Positions 6,449 through 14,406 are shown, numbered from the stretch's first letter. The stretch is DNA of 14,462 nt from an uncultured Lachnospiraceae bacterium (GCA_905203555.1 CAJKWK010000064.1:1-14462); one strand, 5' to 3'. Made by a program: numbers and translations. The notes: generated by a model from the letters alone, not told the origin.

Positions 6449-8650
6449 ATGAAACTGACAATCAATGATAACTGGAAATTTGTGAAACAGGCAGGAAATG
6501 CAGCGGAAGCTATGCAGGTAGAGGGGGAACGGATTTCGCTCCCGCATACATGGAATGCCGAAGACGGACAAGATGGCGGGAATGATTACTATCGCGGAAC
6601 CTGTTGGTATATCAAAGAGCTGACTGAGGTAGAGAAGACAGAAGAGGAAGAAGTGTATCTGGAATTTCTTGGCGCTGCTATGATCAGTGATGTGTATTTG
6701 AACGGAGAAAAACTGTTTCATCACGAAGGCGGGTATTCTACATTTCGCGTCAATCTGACAGCGCATTTGACAGAGAAAAATGTACTTGCAGTTGCGGTGG
6801 ATAATGGGGATAATACGATCTGCTATCCGCAGAAGGCAGATTTTACTTTTTATGGGGGATTATATAGAAATGTCAATCTTCTTGTAGTGCCGAGAGAACA
6901 TTTTGCGCTGGATTATTGTGGAACACCGGGTATCAAAGTGACGCCGGAAGTGGATCTGGAGACAAAAAAAGCAAACGTTACGGTAGAAGTATGGACTTCC
7001 GGGAATCCGAAAGAGGTAACGATTACCGCAGCGGAACAGACAAAGAACGTTGAAGTGTCGGGAAATTACGCAAAGACGGTATTTGAGATTGAACAGGTAC
7101 ATCTTTGGGATGGATTAGAAGACCCTTATCTGTATTCGGCAGAGGCGGTTCTTGCAAGCGGTGACCGAGTGAGTACGAGGTTTGGATGCAGAACATTTGA
7201 AATGGACTCACAAAAAGGATTTCTTTTAAATGGCCGCAGTTATCCGCTGAGAGGAGTGAGTCGGCATCAGGATGTAAAAGGTGTTGGAAATGCTTTGTCA
7301 TTGGAAGACCATCAGCGTGATATGGAGATTATCAAGGAACTGGGGGCAACGACACTTCGTCTTGCTCATTATCAGCATGCGCAGGAATTTTATGATCTGT
7401 GTGATGAAAATGGTCTGGTTGTATGGGCAGAAATTCCGTATATTACGATGCATATGAGCAGTGCGCGTGCCAATACGCTGTCTCAGATGGAGGAGCTGAT
7501 CGTACAGAATTACAATCATCCAAGCATTTGCTGTTGGGGGCTGTCCAATGAAATTACAGCTGCTAGTGCAGTGGATGAGGATTTGCTGGAAAATCACAGA
7601 CTGTTAAACGATCTTTGTCATCGGCTGGACGCTACCCGTCCTACGACTATGGCAAATGTATTTATGCTGGAAATAGACAGTCCGATCTTGGAAATTCCGG
7701 ATATTAATAGTTACAATCTGTATTTCGGATGGTATCTTGGAGATTTGGAACAGAATGAGGAATTTTTTGACGAATATCATGAGAAATATCCGGATCGTGT
7801 CATTGGCTTTTCTGAGTATGGGGCAGATGCTAACCCACAGTATCAGTCATCCAAACCGGAGAAGGGAGATTATACAGAAAGTTATCAGGCAGTGTACCAT
7901 GAGCATATGTTGAAAATGATTGAGGAACGCCCTTGGCTGTGGGCGACGCACGTATGGAATCTGTTTGATTTCGCCGCAGATGGAAGAGACGAAGGCGGAA
8001 AACATGGGGAGAATCAAAAGGGATTGGTTACCATTGACCGTCGTTTGAAAAAGGATGCGTTTTATTTATATAAGGCAGCTTGGAATCAGAAAGAACCCTT
8101 TGTGCATTTGTGTGGAAAACGGTATGCAGATCGTGCAGAAGAGATGACAGAGGTAAAAGTATATTCCAATCAGCCGGAAGTGACGTTGTTTGTGGATGGA
8201 AATGAATTAGAAACAAAGACAGGAAAAACGATCTTTGCTTTTTCGGTTGCGCTTCAGGGAGAGCATACGATAGAAGCAAGGAGTGGTGCAGTGTCTGATC
8301 AGATGCAGATTCGAAGGGTGGAAGAAGAAAACCCCACATATCGCATGGTGCAGGCAAAGCCGGTTGCGAACTGGTTTGATGCAAGTACATATGATGAAAC
8401 CTGTTATTCTGTATTTGATAAGTTGGGCGAGATTCGAGAAAATCCAAAGGCAGGAGCGGTCATCAATCAGTTGATGGAACAGGGCGCTCAGAGCCGGGGT
8501 GATGTGGCGGAAGCAGTCAAAGACAATCCGGCACTGCAGAGAATGATGGGCAGAATCACAGTAGAAAGTCTTTTGAAACAAGGAGGCGCGGATGCAGAAA
8601 GCATCAAGCAGGTGAACCGCATCCTGCAGGGAATCAAAAAGGAGCAGTGA
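6449..8650 (+). CDS. GH2 family beta-glycosidase (beta-galactosidase-like) with helical C-terminal tail
   Basis: A 733-residue GH2 enzyme. Domains in order: N-terminal jelly roll (about 1-150, with LPHTWN and YYRGTCWY), Ig-like domain (about 155-245), TIM barrel (about 250-545) starting at GVSRHQD, Ig-like domain (about 560-630), then a helical tail (about 641-733). Acid/base Glu368 lies in GLSNEIT after NHPSICCW, and nucleophile Glu456 in GFSEYGAD. The pattern is nearest to BgaA-like beta-galactosidases, but beta-glucuronidases and alpha-L-arabinopyranosidases share the fold. The tail (SRGDVAEAVKDNPALQRMM) recalls a small C-terminal module familiar from other clostridial GH2 enzymes. No signal peptide. 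The ribosome binding site is weak (AGGTAG at about 6435-6440), 12 bases after the GH43 stop, which suggests coupling to the preceding gene. Confidence 0.92.
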   Translation: MKLTINDNWKFVKQAGNAAEAMQVEGERISLPHTWNAEDGQDGGNDYYRGTCWYIKELTEVEKTEEEEVYLEFLGAAMISDVYLNGEKLFHHEGGYSTFRVNLTAHLTEKNVLAVAVDNGDNTICYPQKADFTFYGGLYRNVNLLVVPREHFALDYCGTPGIKVTPEVDLETKKANVTVEVWTSGNPKEVTITAAEQTKNVEVSGNYAKTVFEIEQVHLWDGLEDPYLYSAEAVLASGDRVSTRFGCRTFEMDSQKGFLLNGRSYPLRGVSRHQDVKGVGNALSLEDHQRDMEIIKELGATTLRLAHYQHAQEFYDLCDENGLVVWAEIPYITMHMSSARANTLSQMEELIVQNYNHPSICCWGLSNEITAASAVDEDLLENHRLLNDLCHRLDATRPTTMANVFMLEIDSPILEIPDINSYNLYFGWYLGDLEQNEEFFDEYHEKYPDRVIGFSEYGADANPQYQSSKPEKGDYTESYQAVYHEHMLKMIEERPWLWATHVWNLFDFAADGRDEGGKHGENQKGLVTIDRRLKKDAFYLYKAAWNQKEPFVHLCGKRYADRAEEMTEVKVYSNQPEVTLFVDGNELETKTGKTIFAFSVALQGEHTIEARSGAVSDQMQIRRVEEENPTYRMVQAKPVANWFDASTYDETCYSVFDKLGEIRENPKAGAVINQLMEQGAQSRGDVAEAVKDNPALQRMMGRITVESLLKQGGADAESIKQVNRILQGIKKEQ

Positions 8651-8659
8651 AGACATAAG

Positions 8660-11377
8660 ATGAGCGAGAAAATAAAAGCATTGCAAAAAGGAGAGGGCGG
8701 AAATTATATCTTTCCGTTCTTCTGGCAGCATGGAGAAACGGAAGCGGTTCTCAGGGAATATATGAAAGCCATCCATGAGGCAAATATCGGAGCTGTCTGT
8801 GTAGAGAGCAGACCGCATCCGGATTTTTGCGGAGAACAGTGGTGGCATGACATGGACATCATTTTGGAAGAGGCGAAACGATATGGAATGAAGGTCTGGA
8901 TTCTGGATGACAGTCATTTCCCGACCGGGTATGCAAATGGGGCAATGAAGGATCAGCCGTTGGAGTTGTACCGCCAGAGTATTACATGCAGACAGTATCG
9001 GGGACGGCAGGGGGAGCAAATTGTGATTCCTGCTGAAGATATCAAGAAGGCCCGTCCTTTTGAGCCCAATATGATGGAGCAGATGATGACTCATAATTCC
9101 GCGGATGGAGCTACAAAGCAATTTGAGGATGACAGATTACTTGGAATTTATGCAATTCGTCAAGACGGAGCAGGTGGATTTCTCAGGAAAGAGTATCGAA
9201 TAAATTTGATATCTGAGGTTTCTGAAAATGGTTTGTTGTGGGAGGTGCCGGAAGGAGAATGGAAGGTTTATGTACTGCAGCTTACCCGAAACAGAGGACC
9301 ACACCGGGATTACATTAATATGATGGATCGGGAATCTTGCAAGGTGCAGATCCAGGCAGTGTATGAGCCGCACTGGGAGCATTATCAGGCTGAATTCGGA
9401 ACAACGATCGCCGGATTCTTTTCCGATGAGCCGGAACTGGGTAATGGACATTTGTATGATCATAATAATGGTCTGGGATGTTCAGAGGAAATGGATTATC
9501 CTTGGAGCCGAGAACTAGAAGCGGAATTGAGGAAAGAACTGGGGGAAGATTTTGTAGGACGGCTGGCACTTCTCTGGGAGCAGAATGCAGACAAGGCAGA
9601 AACGGCAGCAGTGCGTTATGCATATATGGATCACGTGTCCAGATTGGTGGAAAAGGATTTTTCATGGCCGATCGGTGAATGGTGCAGAAAGCATGGAGTG
9701 GCATATATCGGACATTTGATCGAGGATAATAATCATGCATCAAAGACAGGGGCTTCTCTTGGGCATTATTTCCGTGGTCTTGCAGGACAGGATATGGCGG
9801 GAATCGATGATATTGGAGGACAGGTGATGCCGGGACAGGAGGACTTGGATCTTAATATGCCTCCATTCCACAGTAGAAACGGTTCTTTTTATCATTATGG
9901 ATTAGGTAAATTAGGTTCCTCAGCAGCGGCGATTGAACCGTTGAAAAAGGGAAACTCCATGTGTGAAATCTTCGGAGCTTACGGATGGGGAGAGGGAGTT
10001 CGCCTGGAAAAATATTTATTAGATCATTTTATGGTACGTGGAATCAATCATTTTGTGCCACATGCTTTTTCGGCAAAGGAATATCCGGATCCGGATTGCC
10101 CGCCGCATTTTTATGCCCATGGAAATCACCCACAGTATCGTCATTTTGGGGCTTTGATGGCATATGGCAATCGGGTATTGGAACTGCTTAATGGAGGCGT
10201 GCATATTGCACCGGCAGCAGTGTTGTATCATGGAGAAAGTGAGTGGATGGGCGATGCAATGGCTTCCGATATAGTAGGGCATCAGTTATATGATCATCAA
10301 ATCGATTATGATTATATTCCCCAGGATGTGTTTTTGCCTGAAAATGCGTATGATATGGAAATTACATATGATGCAGAACGTGCGGAAGGAAGTTTCCGGG
10401 TGAATACACAAAACTACCGCGTATTGATAGTGCCAAAATTACAATTTATAACACCGCATATGAAAGCTGCATTGAAACAACTCCAAGCGGCGCATTTTCC
10501 GGTGTATTTTGTAGATGGCTTGCCGGAAGGAGTAGAGGGCGAAGTAGTTTCTCTTTCTGAACTGGCAGAGATGTTGGAAAAATCGGGAATCAGTGAGATT
10601 TCTATTACGCCGGAAAATAACAGAATCCGTTATTATCATTATGAACATACGGATGGAAGTGCAGTGTATATGTTTGTTAATGAAGGCAGTGGTGTATATG
10701 AGGGAACGGTACTAAAGTCGGATTTCAGAGGATGCTATATGTACGATGCATGGGGAAATACCATTCAGGATGCAGAGGCAGTATGGGACGAGGTGGATGG
10801 AATAACTAGGGTTTCACTTGCATTAGAACCGTTGAAAAGTTGTTTGCTTGTATTTGAGCAAAGAGAAAAGGCAGAAGCAGCTTTAAAAGAGAAGAAGATA
10901 CCGAAGAAGACACCGTTTACCAGAACGGGTGCTGAAATTCAATTTTCAGGGACCTGGCAGCGAAGTATTTGCAGAAGTATTGAGTATCCACACTTCAAAG
11001 CGAAAAAAGAAGTGACAATTCCAGATCGACTGCACGAAGAAGAACCGGAATTTTCCGGATTTGTCCGTTATGAAAATCGATTTGTGGGAGAGGCAGCAGC
11101 TACATATATTCTGGAAATCAGTGATGCATATGAAGGGGTAGAAGTATTCCTAAACGGAAAAAGTCTGGGGATTCAGATCGTACCAACCTATCGTTATGAA
11201 TTGAGTTCTAATGTAAAGGATGGCGAAAATGAAATTGCAATCGAAGTTGCAACAACCTTGGAACGTGAGACTGCAAAATATCCAAATCCATATGCAAAAT
11301 ATATCGGTCAGGAAGTGAAACCGTCCAGTTTCTCAGGAATTACGGGAGAGGTAAGACTTCTGAAACATGAAAACTAA
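8660..11377 (+). CDS. GH106-like (alpha-L-rhamnosidase-like) glycosyl hydrolase, C-terminal jelly roll
   Basis: A 905-residue protein. The N-terminal region (NYIFPFFWQHGE, then VESRPHP and KVWILDDSHFPTGYANG with Asp83-Asp84) has the barrel layout of the large GH106-like group, which includes alpha-L-rhamnosidases. GFFSDEPELG (Asp256, Glu257, Glu259) is a candidate catalytic block. Histidine-rich stretches (HFVPHAFSAKEYPDPDCPPH and HGNHPQYRHFG) follow the barrel, and a beta-galactosidase-like region occupies about 500-620. Residues about 760-905 form a GH2-type jelly roll (FSGFVRYENRF, VEVFLNGKSLG). It lacks a signal peptide. It is last in the operon, nine bases after the GH2 gene; its nearest purine-rich site (AAGGAG, 8639-8644) is 15 bases away, so translation may depend on coupling. 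Activity on rhamnose is an inference from remote family likeness; it could belong to an uncharacterised clade. Confidence 0.8.
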   Translation: MSEKIKALQKGEGGNYIFPFFWQHGETEAVLREYMKAIHEANIGAVCVESRPHPDFCGEQWWHDMDIILEEAKRYGMKVWILDDSHFPTGYANGAMKDQPLELYRQSITCRQYRGRQGEQIVIPAEDIKKARPFEPNMMEQMMTHNSADGATKQFEDDRLLGIYAIRQDGAGGFLRKEYRINLISEVSENGLLWEVPEGEWKVYVLQLTRNRGPHRDYINMMDRESCKVQIQAVYEPHWEHYQAEFGTTIAGFFSDEPELGNGHLYDHNNGLGCSEEMDYPWSRELEAELRKELGEDFVGRLALLWEQNADKAETAAVRYAYMDHVSRLVEKDFSWPIGEWCRKHGVAYIGHLIEDNNHASKTGASLGHYFRGLAGQDMAGIDDIGGQVMPGQEDLDLNMPPFHSRNGSFYHYGLGKLGSSAAAIEPLKKGNSMCEIFGAYGWGEGVRLEKYLLDHFMVRGINHFVPHAFSAKEYPDPDCPPHFYAHGNHPQYRHFGALMAYGNRVLELLNGGVHIAPAAVLYHGESEWMGDAMASDIVGHQLYDHQIDYDYIPQDVFLPENAYDMEITYDAERAEGSFRVNTQNYRVLIVPKLQFITPHMKAALKQLQAAHFPVYFVDGLPEGVEGEVVSLSELAEMLEKSGISEISITPENNRIRYYHYEHTDGSAVYMFVNEGSGVYEGTVLKSDFRGCYMYDAWGNTIQDAEAVWDEVDGITRVSLALEPLKSCLLVFEQREKAEAALKEKKIPKKTPFTRTGAEIQFSGTWQRSICRSIEYPHFKAKKEVTIPDRLHEEEPEFSGFVRYENRFVGEAAATYILEISDAYEGVEVFLNGKSLGIQIVPTYRYELSSNVKDGENEIAIEVATTLERETAKYPNPYAKYIGQEVKPSSFSGITGEVRLLKHEN

Positions 11378-11395
11378 ATGTGAAAAAGGTTAAAA

Positions 11396-11436
11396 GGTTA
11401 CCAACAAATTCACAAGGGTTATCAACAAAAAACACA
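11396..11436 (+). repeat. Imperfect tandem repeat, two copies
   Basis: GGTTACCAACAAATTCACA (11396-11414) is followed by GGTTATCAACAAAAAACACA (11417-11436), a 21-base period with about 80 percent identity. The second copy contains TTATCAACA, one base off a DnaA box, but there is no other sign of an origin. It could be a protein-binding site or chance in AT-rich sequence. Confidence 0.35.
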
Positions 11437-11444
11437 TAGATTTT

Positions 11445-11482
11445 ATGGGAAGTGTATGCTAAGGTAGATATACACTTCCCAT
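11445..11482 (+). terminator. Hairpin downstream of the glycoside operon, probable terminator
   Basis: A perfect 13-base-pair stem: ATGGGAAGTGTAT (11445-11457) pairs with ATACACTTCCCAT (11470-11482) across a 12-base loop, 68 bases after the last operon stop. The following sequence (ATTAAGTTAATAA) is AT-rich but lacks a run of T, so it is a weak intrinsic terminator on its own. It may act with Rho or protect the 3' end of the operon mRNA. Confidence 0.5.
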
Positions 11483-11484
11483 TA

Positions 11485-11571
11485 TTAAGTTAATAACAAA
11501 TTATTTTCTGCAGGATGTTCTTCCTGCGACAGTTCTATGATGGGTTTCATATCGATGTCTGAGTCAGGCAC
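11485..11571 (-). other. Possible 3' remnant of a lost reverse-strand gene
   Basis: On the minus strand the frame ending at TAA (11487-11485) reads cleanly as VPDSDIDMKPIIELSQEEHP followed by AENNLLLT and stop. The acidic, balanced composition looks like a real protein C-terminus. Upstream the frame stays open into the Rpn-type gene but turns into low-quality hydrophobic sequence, and no start with a ribosome binding site is seen. The 11445-11482 hairpin lies directly after its stop, as a terminator would. At under 30 residues this could be chance. Confidence 0.2.
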
Positions 11572-11639
11572 GATCCAAGAATGTAAAAAGTGAAAGACAC
11601 AAAGGAAAAAGATTTGCACAGAAAAAGGAGGATGTGCCT

Positions 11640-12764
11640 ATGGCGACAAAGTTGAAAGAGTATTTTCCGATATTGAAAGAAAGGGAAACACTGCTTTCTG
11701 AGATTCAGGGTAAACCGGAGTTGAAAAAATTATTTGAAGAATGGACGGAGGAACAGCAGAGAGAATTTTTGGATTTCTGTACTGGAGTACGAGGAATCAA
11801 GTTTCTGTATGACGGATTCTTTAAAGAAGTAATGAATCCGGAGTATACACCGGAGCGGTTAGAAGAGTTTTTGTCACTGATCTTGGGAAAAGCAGTGAAG
11901 ATTCTGGAAATCCTTCCCAACGATTCTACACGAATTGCAGATGAGATGACTCTGTTGATTATGGATATTGTTGTACAGTTAGAAGATGGTACAATTGTGA
12001 ATCTGGAGGTCCAGAAGATCGGTTATAAATTTCCGGGAGAACGGTGTGCCTGCTATTCTGCGGACTTGCTTTTGCGCCAGTATAAACGGGTGAAGGGACG
12101 GAAGAAAAAGAAGTTCAGTTATAAAGATATCAAAGGTGTATATACGATTGTTTTATTTGAAAAAAGCCCGAAGGAGTTTCATGCATATCCGGACAGATAC
12201 AGGCATCAATCAAAACAGGTATTTGACAGCAGACTGGAGTGGAATCTGCTGCAGGAATATATTTGTATTCCACTTGACATCTATAAGGAAAGCTATCAAA
12301 ATGAAAACATGAATATAGGAAAGCCCCGGTTTGAGAATAAACTGGAGGCATGGCTGGCTTTTTTGTGCATGGATGATCCGGAGGTGGTGATTCGGCTGAT
12401 CAAAGAGTATCCGGAGTTTCAGGAGATGTATGAGGAAGCGTATCAGCTGTGTCAGAACATGGATGAGGTGATGAGGATGTTTTCGAAGGAATTGCTGGAG
12501 TTGGATCGGAATACAGTGCAGTTGATGATAGATGAGATGCAGGATGAGATTAATGTACAGAAAAATATGTTGGAAGAGAAGGATGCAAGGTTAGAACTAC
12601 AAAGGAAACAACTGGAGCAGCAAGAGTGTGCGAGAAAGACTGAAAGGGTACAGATGTTGCGGCGGGTGTATGCAAAGTTGCAGAATATGGAGGAAACGGC
12701 GCAGTTAGTGGATTGTTCTATAGAGGAAGTAGAAGCGGCTGTGAAGGGGTTGAATGAAGAATAG
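11640..12764 (+). CDS. Rpn/PD-(D/E)XK nuclease-family putative transposase
   Basis: A 374-residue protein of the Rpn family (recombination-promoting nuclease, annotated as PD-(D/E)XK nuclease family transposase, PF12784-like). The core motif is visible: Asp109 in MDIVVQLEDG, then Glu123-Val-Gln125 in NLEVQK, the E-x-Q form usual for this family, followed by the conserved YSADLLLRQYKRVKG helix. Residues about 287-345 form a charged, probably coiled-coil segment, and the last 30 (EETAQLVDCSIEEVEAAVKG) a small helix-turn-helix-like tail. AAGGAGG (11625-11631) lies eight bases before ATG 11640; an in-frame GTG at 11634 is too close. E. coli RpnA promotes RecA-independent recombination and cuts DNA. 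No terminal inverted repeats or target duplication were seen, so it is not recognisable as an insertion sequence. It has its own terminator. Confidence 0.88.
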   Translation: MATKLKEYFPILKERETLLSEIQGKPELKKLFEEWTEEQQREFLDFCTGVRGIKFLYDGFFKEVMNPEYTPERLEEFLSLILGKAVKILEILPNDSTRIADEMTLLIMDIVVQLEDGTIVNLEVQKIGYKFPGERCACYSADLLLRQYKRVKGRKKKKFSYKDIKGVYTIVLFEKSPKEFHAYPDRYRHQSKQVFDSRLEWNLLQEYICIPLDIYKESYQNENMNIGKPRFENKLEAWLAFLCMDDPEVVIRLIKEYPEFQEMYEEAYQLCQNMDEVMRMFSKELLELDRNTVQLMIDEMQDEINVQKNMLEEKDARLELQRKQLEQQECARKTERVQMLRRVYAKLQNMEETAQLVDCSIEEVEAAVKGLNEE

Positions 12765-12809
12765 AAAAATCGCTGTTGTGGTTTGGCTAGAATCACAGCA
12801 GCGATTTTT
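12765..12809. terminator. Bidirectional intrinsic terminator between convergent genes
   Basis: AAAAATCGCTGTTGTG (12765-12780) pairs with CACAGCAGCGATTTTT (12794-12809), a 16-base-pair stem with one G-T wobble and a 13-base loop. The GC-rich core is flanked by A5 on the left and T5 on the right, so it works in both directions. It starts directly after the Rpn-type stop codon and ends six bases from the stop of the reverse-strand nucleotidase remnant. Confidence 0.9.
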
Positions 12810-12815
12810 GGGTAA

Positions 12816-14261
12816 TTAGAGTTTCTGTTTTTTAACAAGGTTTTTTCGTTTTCTTCGTTTTTGAATGAATCTTACAATTCCAACGATTAGCAGAATGAAA
12901 AGGAGAATAACGCCATATAGCATCCATGCAAATTTATTCGGGTGTTTCAAAAGGTCAATGATGTTATGGCTGTCATCCAATTGTTTTCGGTCTTCTGGGG
13001 CTGCATAATATGCAGGAATTTCTGAAACTCCATTTTGGTTGGGGGCAAAGGATTCCAGATAAGAGGCCAGTGCGTACCATTCTTTTACTTCTGTACCATT
13101 CTGGTCAAGGATGATATGGTCTTCAAAATCGGTGATTACATTTTCGCTCTTGTCTTTTGGGGAAAGTTTTAAGAGCCCCATCGAAGTATCCTCAATAGTT
13201 CCCAGCATTTGTGCAGAATAGAGTCCGGCTACAACACGATACAGTTTCTCATCTTCTACAGGGGCACGCTCCTGCCCATTGGTGTATGGGACATTTGTAA
13301 CAAATTCCACATCAGTTACACGATTTAATAATAAGCGGTTTGGATTGTAAGTCCAGCGAAGACCGCTTGGATAGAGCTGGGCAGTTGTCATGATCGGAGA
13401 AATGGAAACATCTATTTCCGCAATTGTTTTTAATTCTTTTCCGGTAAGGTACACACTGACTAACGGATATCCTGGAATTCGATCAGCGCCAATTCCGAGA
13501 GAACTGACATTAAAAGCGTCGGATACAGTAACAGTTCCCTTTTGGAATGTTTCGCGAATGGTCCCGGAAGGAGAAATAGCAACGGCTACTTTTTCATAGT
13601 CGTTTCCTTCTGCCTGCTGGACGGCATATACATAGGAATCTGCAATGAGACTGCCAAGCGGATCTTCTTTGTGCTCCAGTGCGAAATCACTCATTTGAGT
13701 AAATGTAGTCGGGTTTTCGGCAAGAACCTGATCAAACGTATAACCAAAGTTCCACAATCGTATAGGGAGTGCTGCCATAGGTTTCCATTGCTGATCTGAT
13801 TAAAAGATTGTCATCCGAAGTGTTTTTGGACCAGTCAATATTTGCACTGACAAGAGCCGGCAGTTGAAAATCAGGTGATACTTTTGCATGTGCTACTGCA
13901 GAAAGGAGCATATTGGAAAGCCCTTTGCTGCGATAGTCAAATTCGTGATTGCCAAAAGTGGTGGCATCATATTCGATTTCTCCCATTAATAAGAGCTCAG
14001 GTGCCTCAGTTTCATAGATTGTCTGGTACAGTGTTCCCATGGCAAAGTCCCCGCCGTCTACTAGAAATGTAGAAGGGTATTCCGCACGTTTTAGATCTAC
14101 CATGGTTTTTAATTTGGCGAATCCGCCAACAGTTTCGAGGGTTCCGTTTTCTCTGCGGAGGTTGTCTGTTCCGGCTCGGCAGCCAGAGCTTGTGTCAGAC
14201 AAAGGGGGCAGAAAAGTGTGGCTGCAAGTAGTGCAGCAATCCATTTACATTTGGTTTTCAT
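12816..14261 (-). pseudogene. Decayed surface-anchored metallophosphatase/5'-nucleotidase
   Basis: On the minus strand, GGAGG (14271-14267) precedes ATG at 14261 and a clear signal peptide (MKTKCKWIAALLAATLFCPL, ending QALAAEPEQ). That frame stops at 50 codons. A second frame then carries ENGTLETVGGFAKLKT, VDGGDF (motif II) and TFGNHEFDY (motif III), and ends near 13732. A third frame, from about 13750 to 12816, carries FGYTFDQVLAENP, the 5'-nucleotidase C-terminal domain (EDPLGSLIADSY, ISPSGTIRETFQKG) and a membrane segment (MLYGVILLFILLIVGIV) with a basic tail. The D-x-H motif (HTNDMH type) expected after the signal peptide is missing, as is the second half of the phosphatase domain with its GHTHT motif. 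Two out-of-frame deletions therefore explain the layout better than simple frameshifts. An intact homologue would release phosphate from nucleotides or UDP-sugars at the cell surface; this copy should be inactive. Confidence 0.85.
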
Positions 14262-14362
14262 AATGTCCTCCAGTTTGGTATTTTAATACACTTAATGTCC
14301 TATCTGTTATTTTGATTTGCAATAGGCAAAAAATGAATATTGTCGGAAAAAAAGAAAAACAA

Positions 14363-14391
14363 TTGACAAAAAATGAAATCTCGTATATAGT
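14363..14391 (+). promoter_or_regulatory. Sigma-A promoter for a gene beyond the right edge
   Basis: TTGACA (14363-14368) and TATAGT (14386-14391) are separated by exactly 17 bases, a near-consensus housekeeping promoter on the plus strand. Transcription would start near 14398. No start codon with a useful reading frame follows before the window ends at 14462, so the leader is at least 60 bases and the driven gene is out of view. Confidence 0.75.
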
Positions 14392-14406
14392 TCACAATGT
14401 AAACTA
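14388..14406 (+). promoter_or_regulatory. 19-base palindromic operator overlapping the -10 box and start site
   Basis: TAGTTCACAATGTAAACTA is a palindrome around a central A with one mismatched pair (C at 14393 against A at 14401). It covers the end of the -10 box and the predicted start point, the classic position for a repressor. Size and symmetry suit a MarR- or TetR-type dimer, but the regulator cannot be named. Confidence 0.55.

Larger units (their letters stand above)
11378..11639. other. Intergenic region between the glycoside operon and the Rpn-type gene
   Basis: The 262 bases hold an imperfect 21-base tandem repeat (11396-11436), a strong hairpin (11445-11482), a possible reverse-strand coding tail (11485-11571) and, at the end, AAGGAGG (11625-11631) for the next gene. 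No convincing sigma-A promoter for the plus-strand gene was found. Confidence 0.6.

Noticed and set aside
8207..9121. A 304-codon open frame on the minus strand
   Set aside because: It lies antisense to the GH2 and GH106-like genes, both with strong family motifs, has no convincing ribosome binding site and its composition (rich in His, Cys, Leu) is typical of a shadow frame.
11417..11436. DnaA box or replication origin, from TTATCAACA
   Set aside because: A single near match in AT-rich sequence, with no cluster of boxes and no dnaA/dnaN or replication genes nearby.
11440..12810. Insertion sequence built around the Rpn-type gene
   Set aside because: The hairpins at 11445-11482 and 12765-12809 do not match each other as terminal inverted repeats, and no target-site duplication was seen.
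12816..14261. Programmed frameshifting to make one nucleotidase from three frames
   Set aside because: No slippery sequence is needed to explain it, and catalytic motifs are missing at both junctions, so reading through would not restore an active enzyme.
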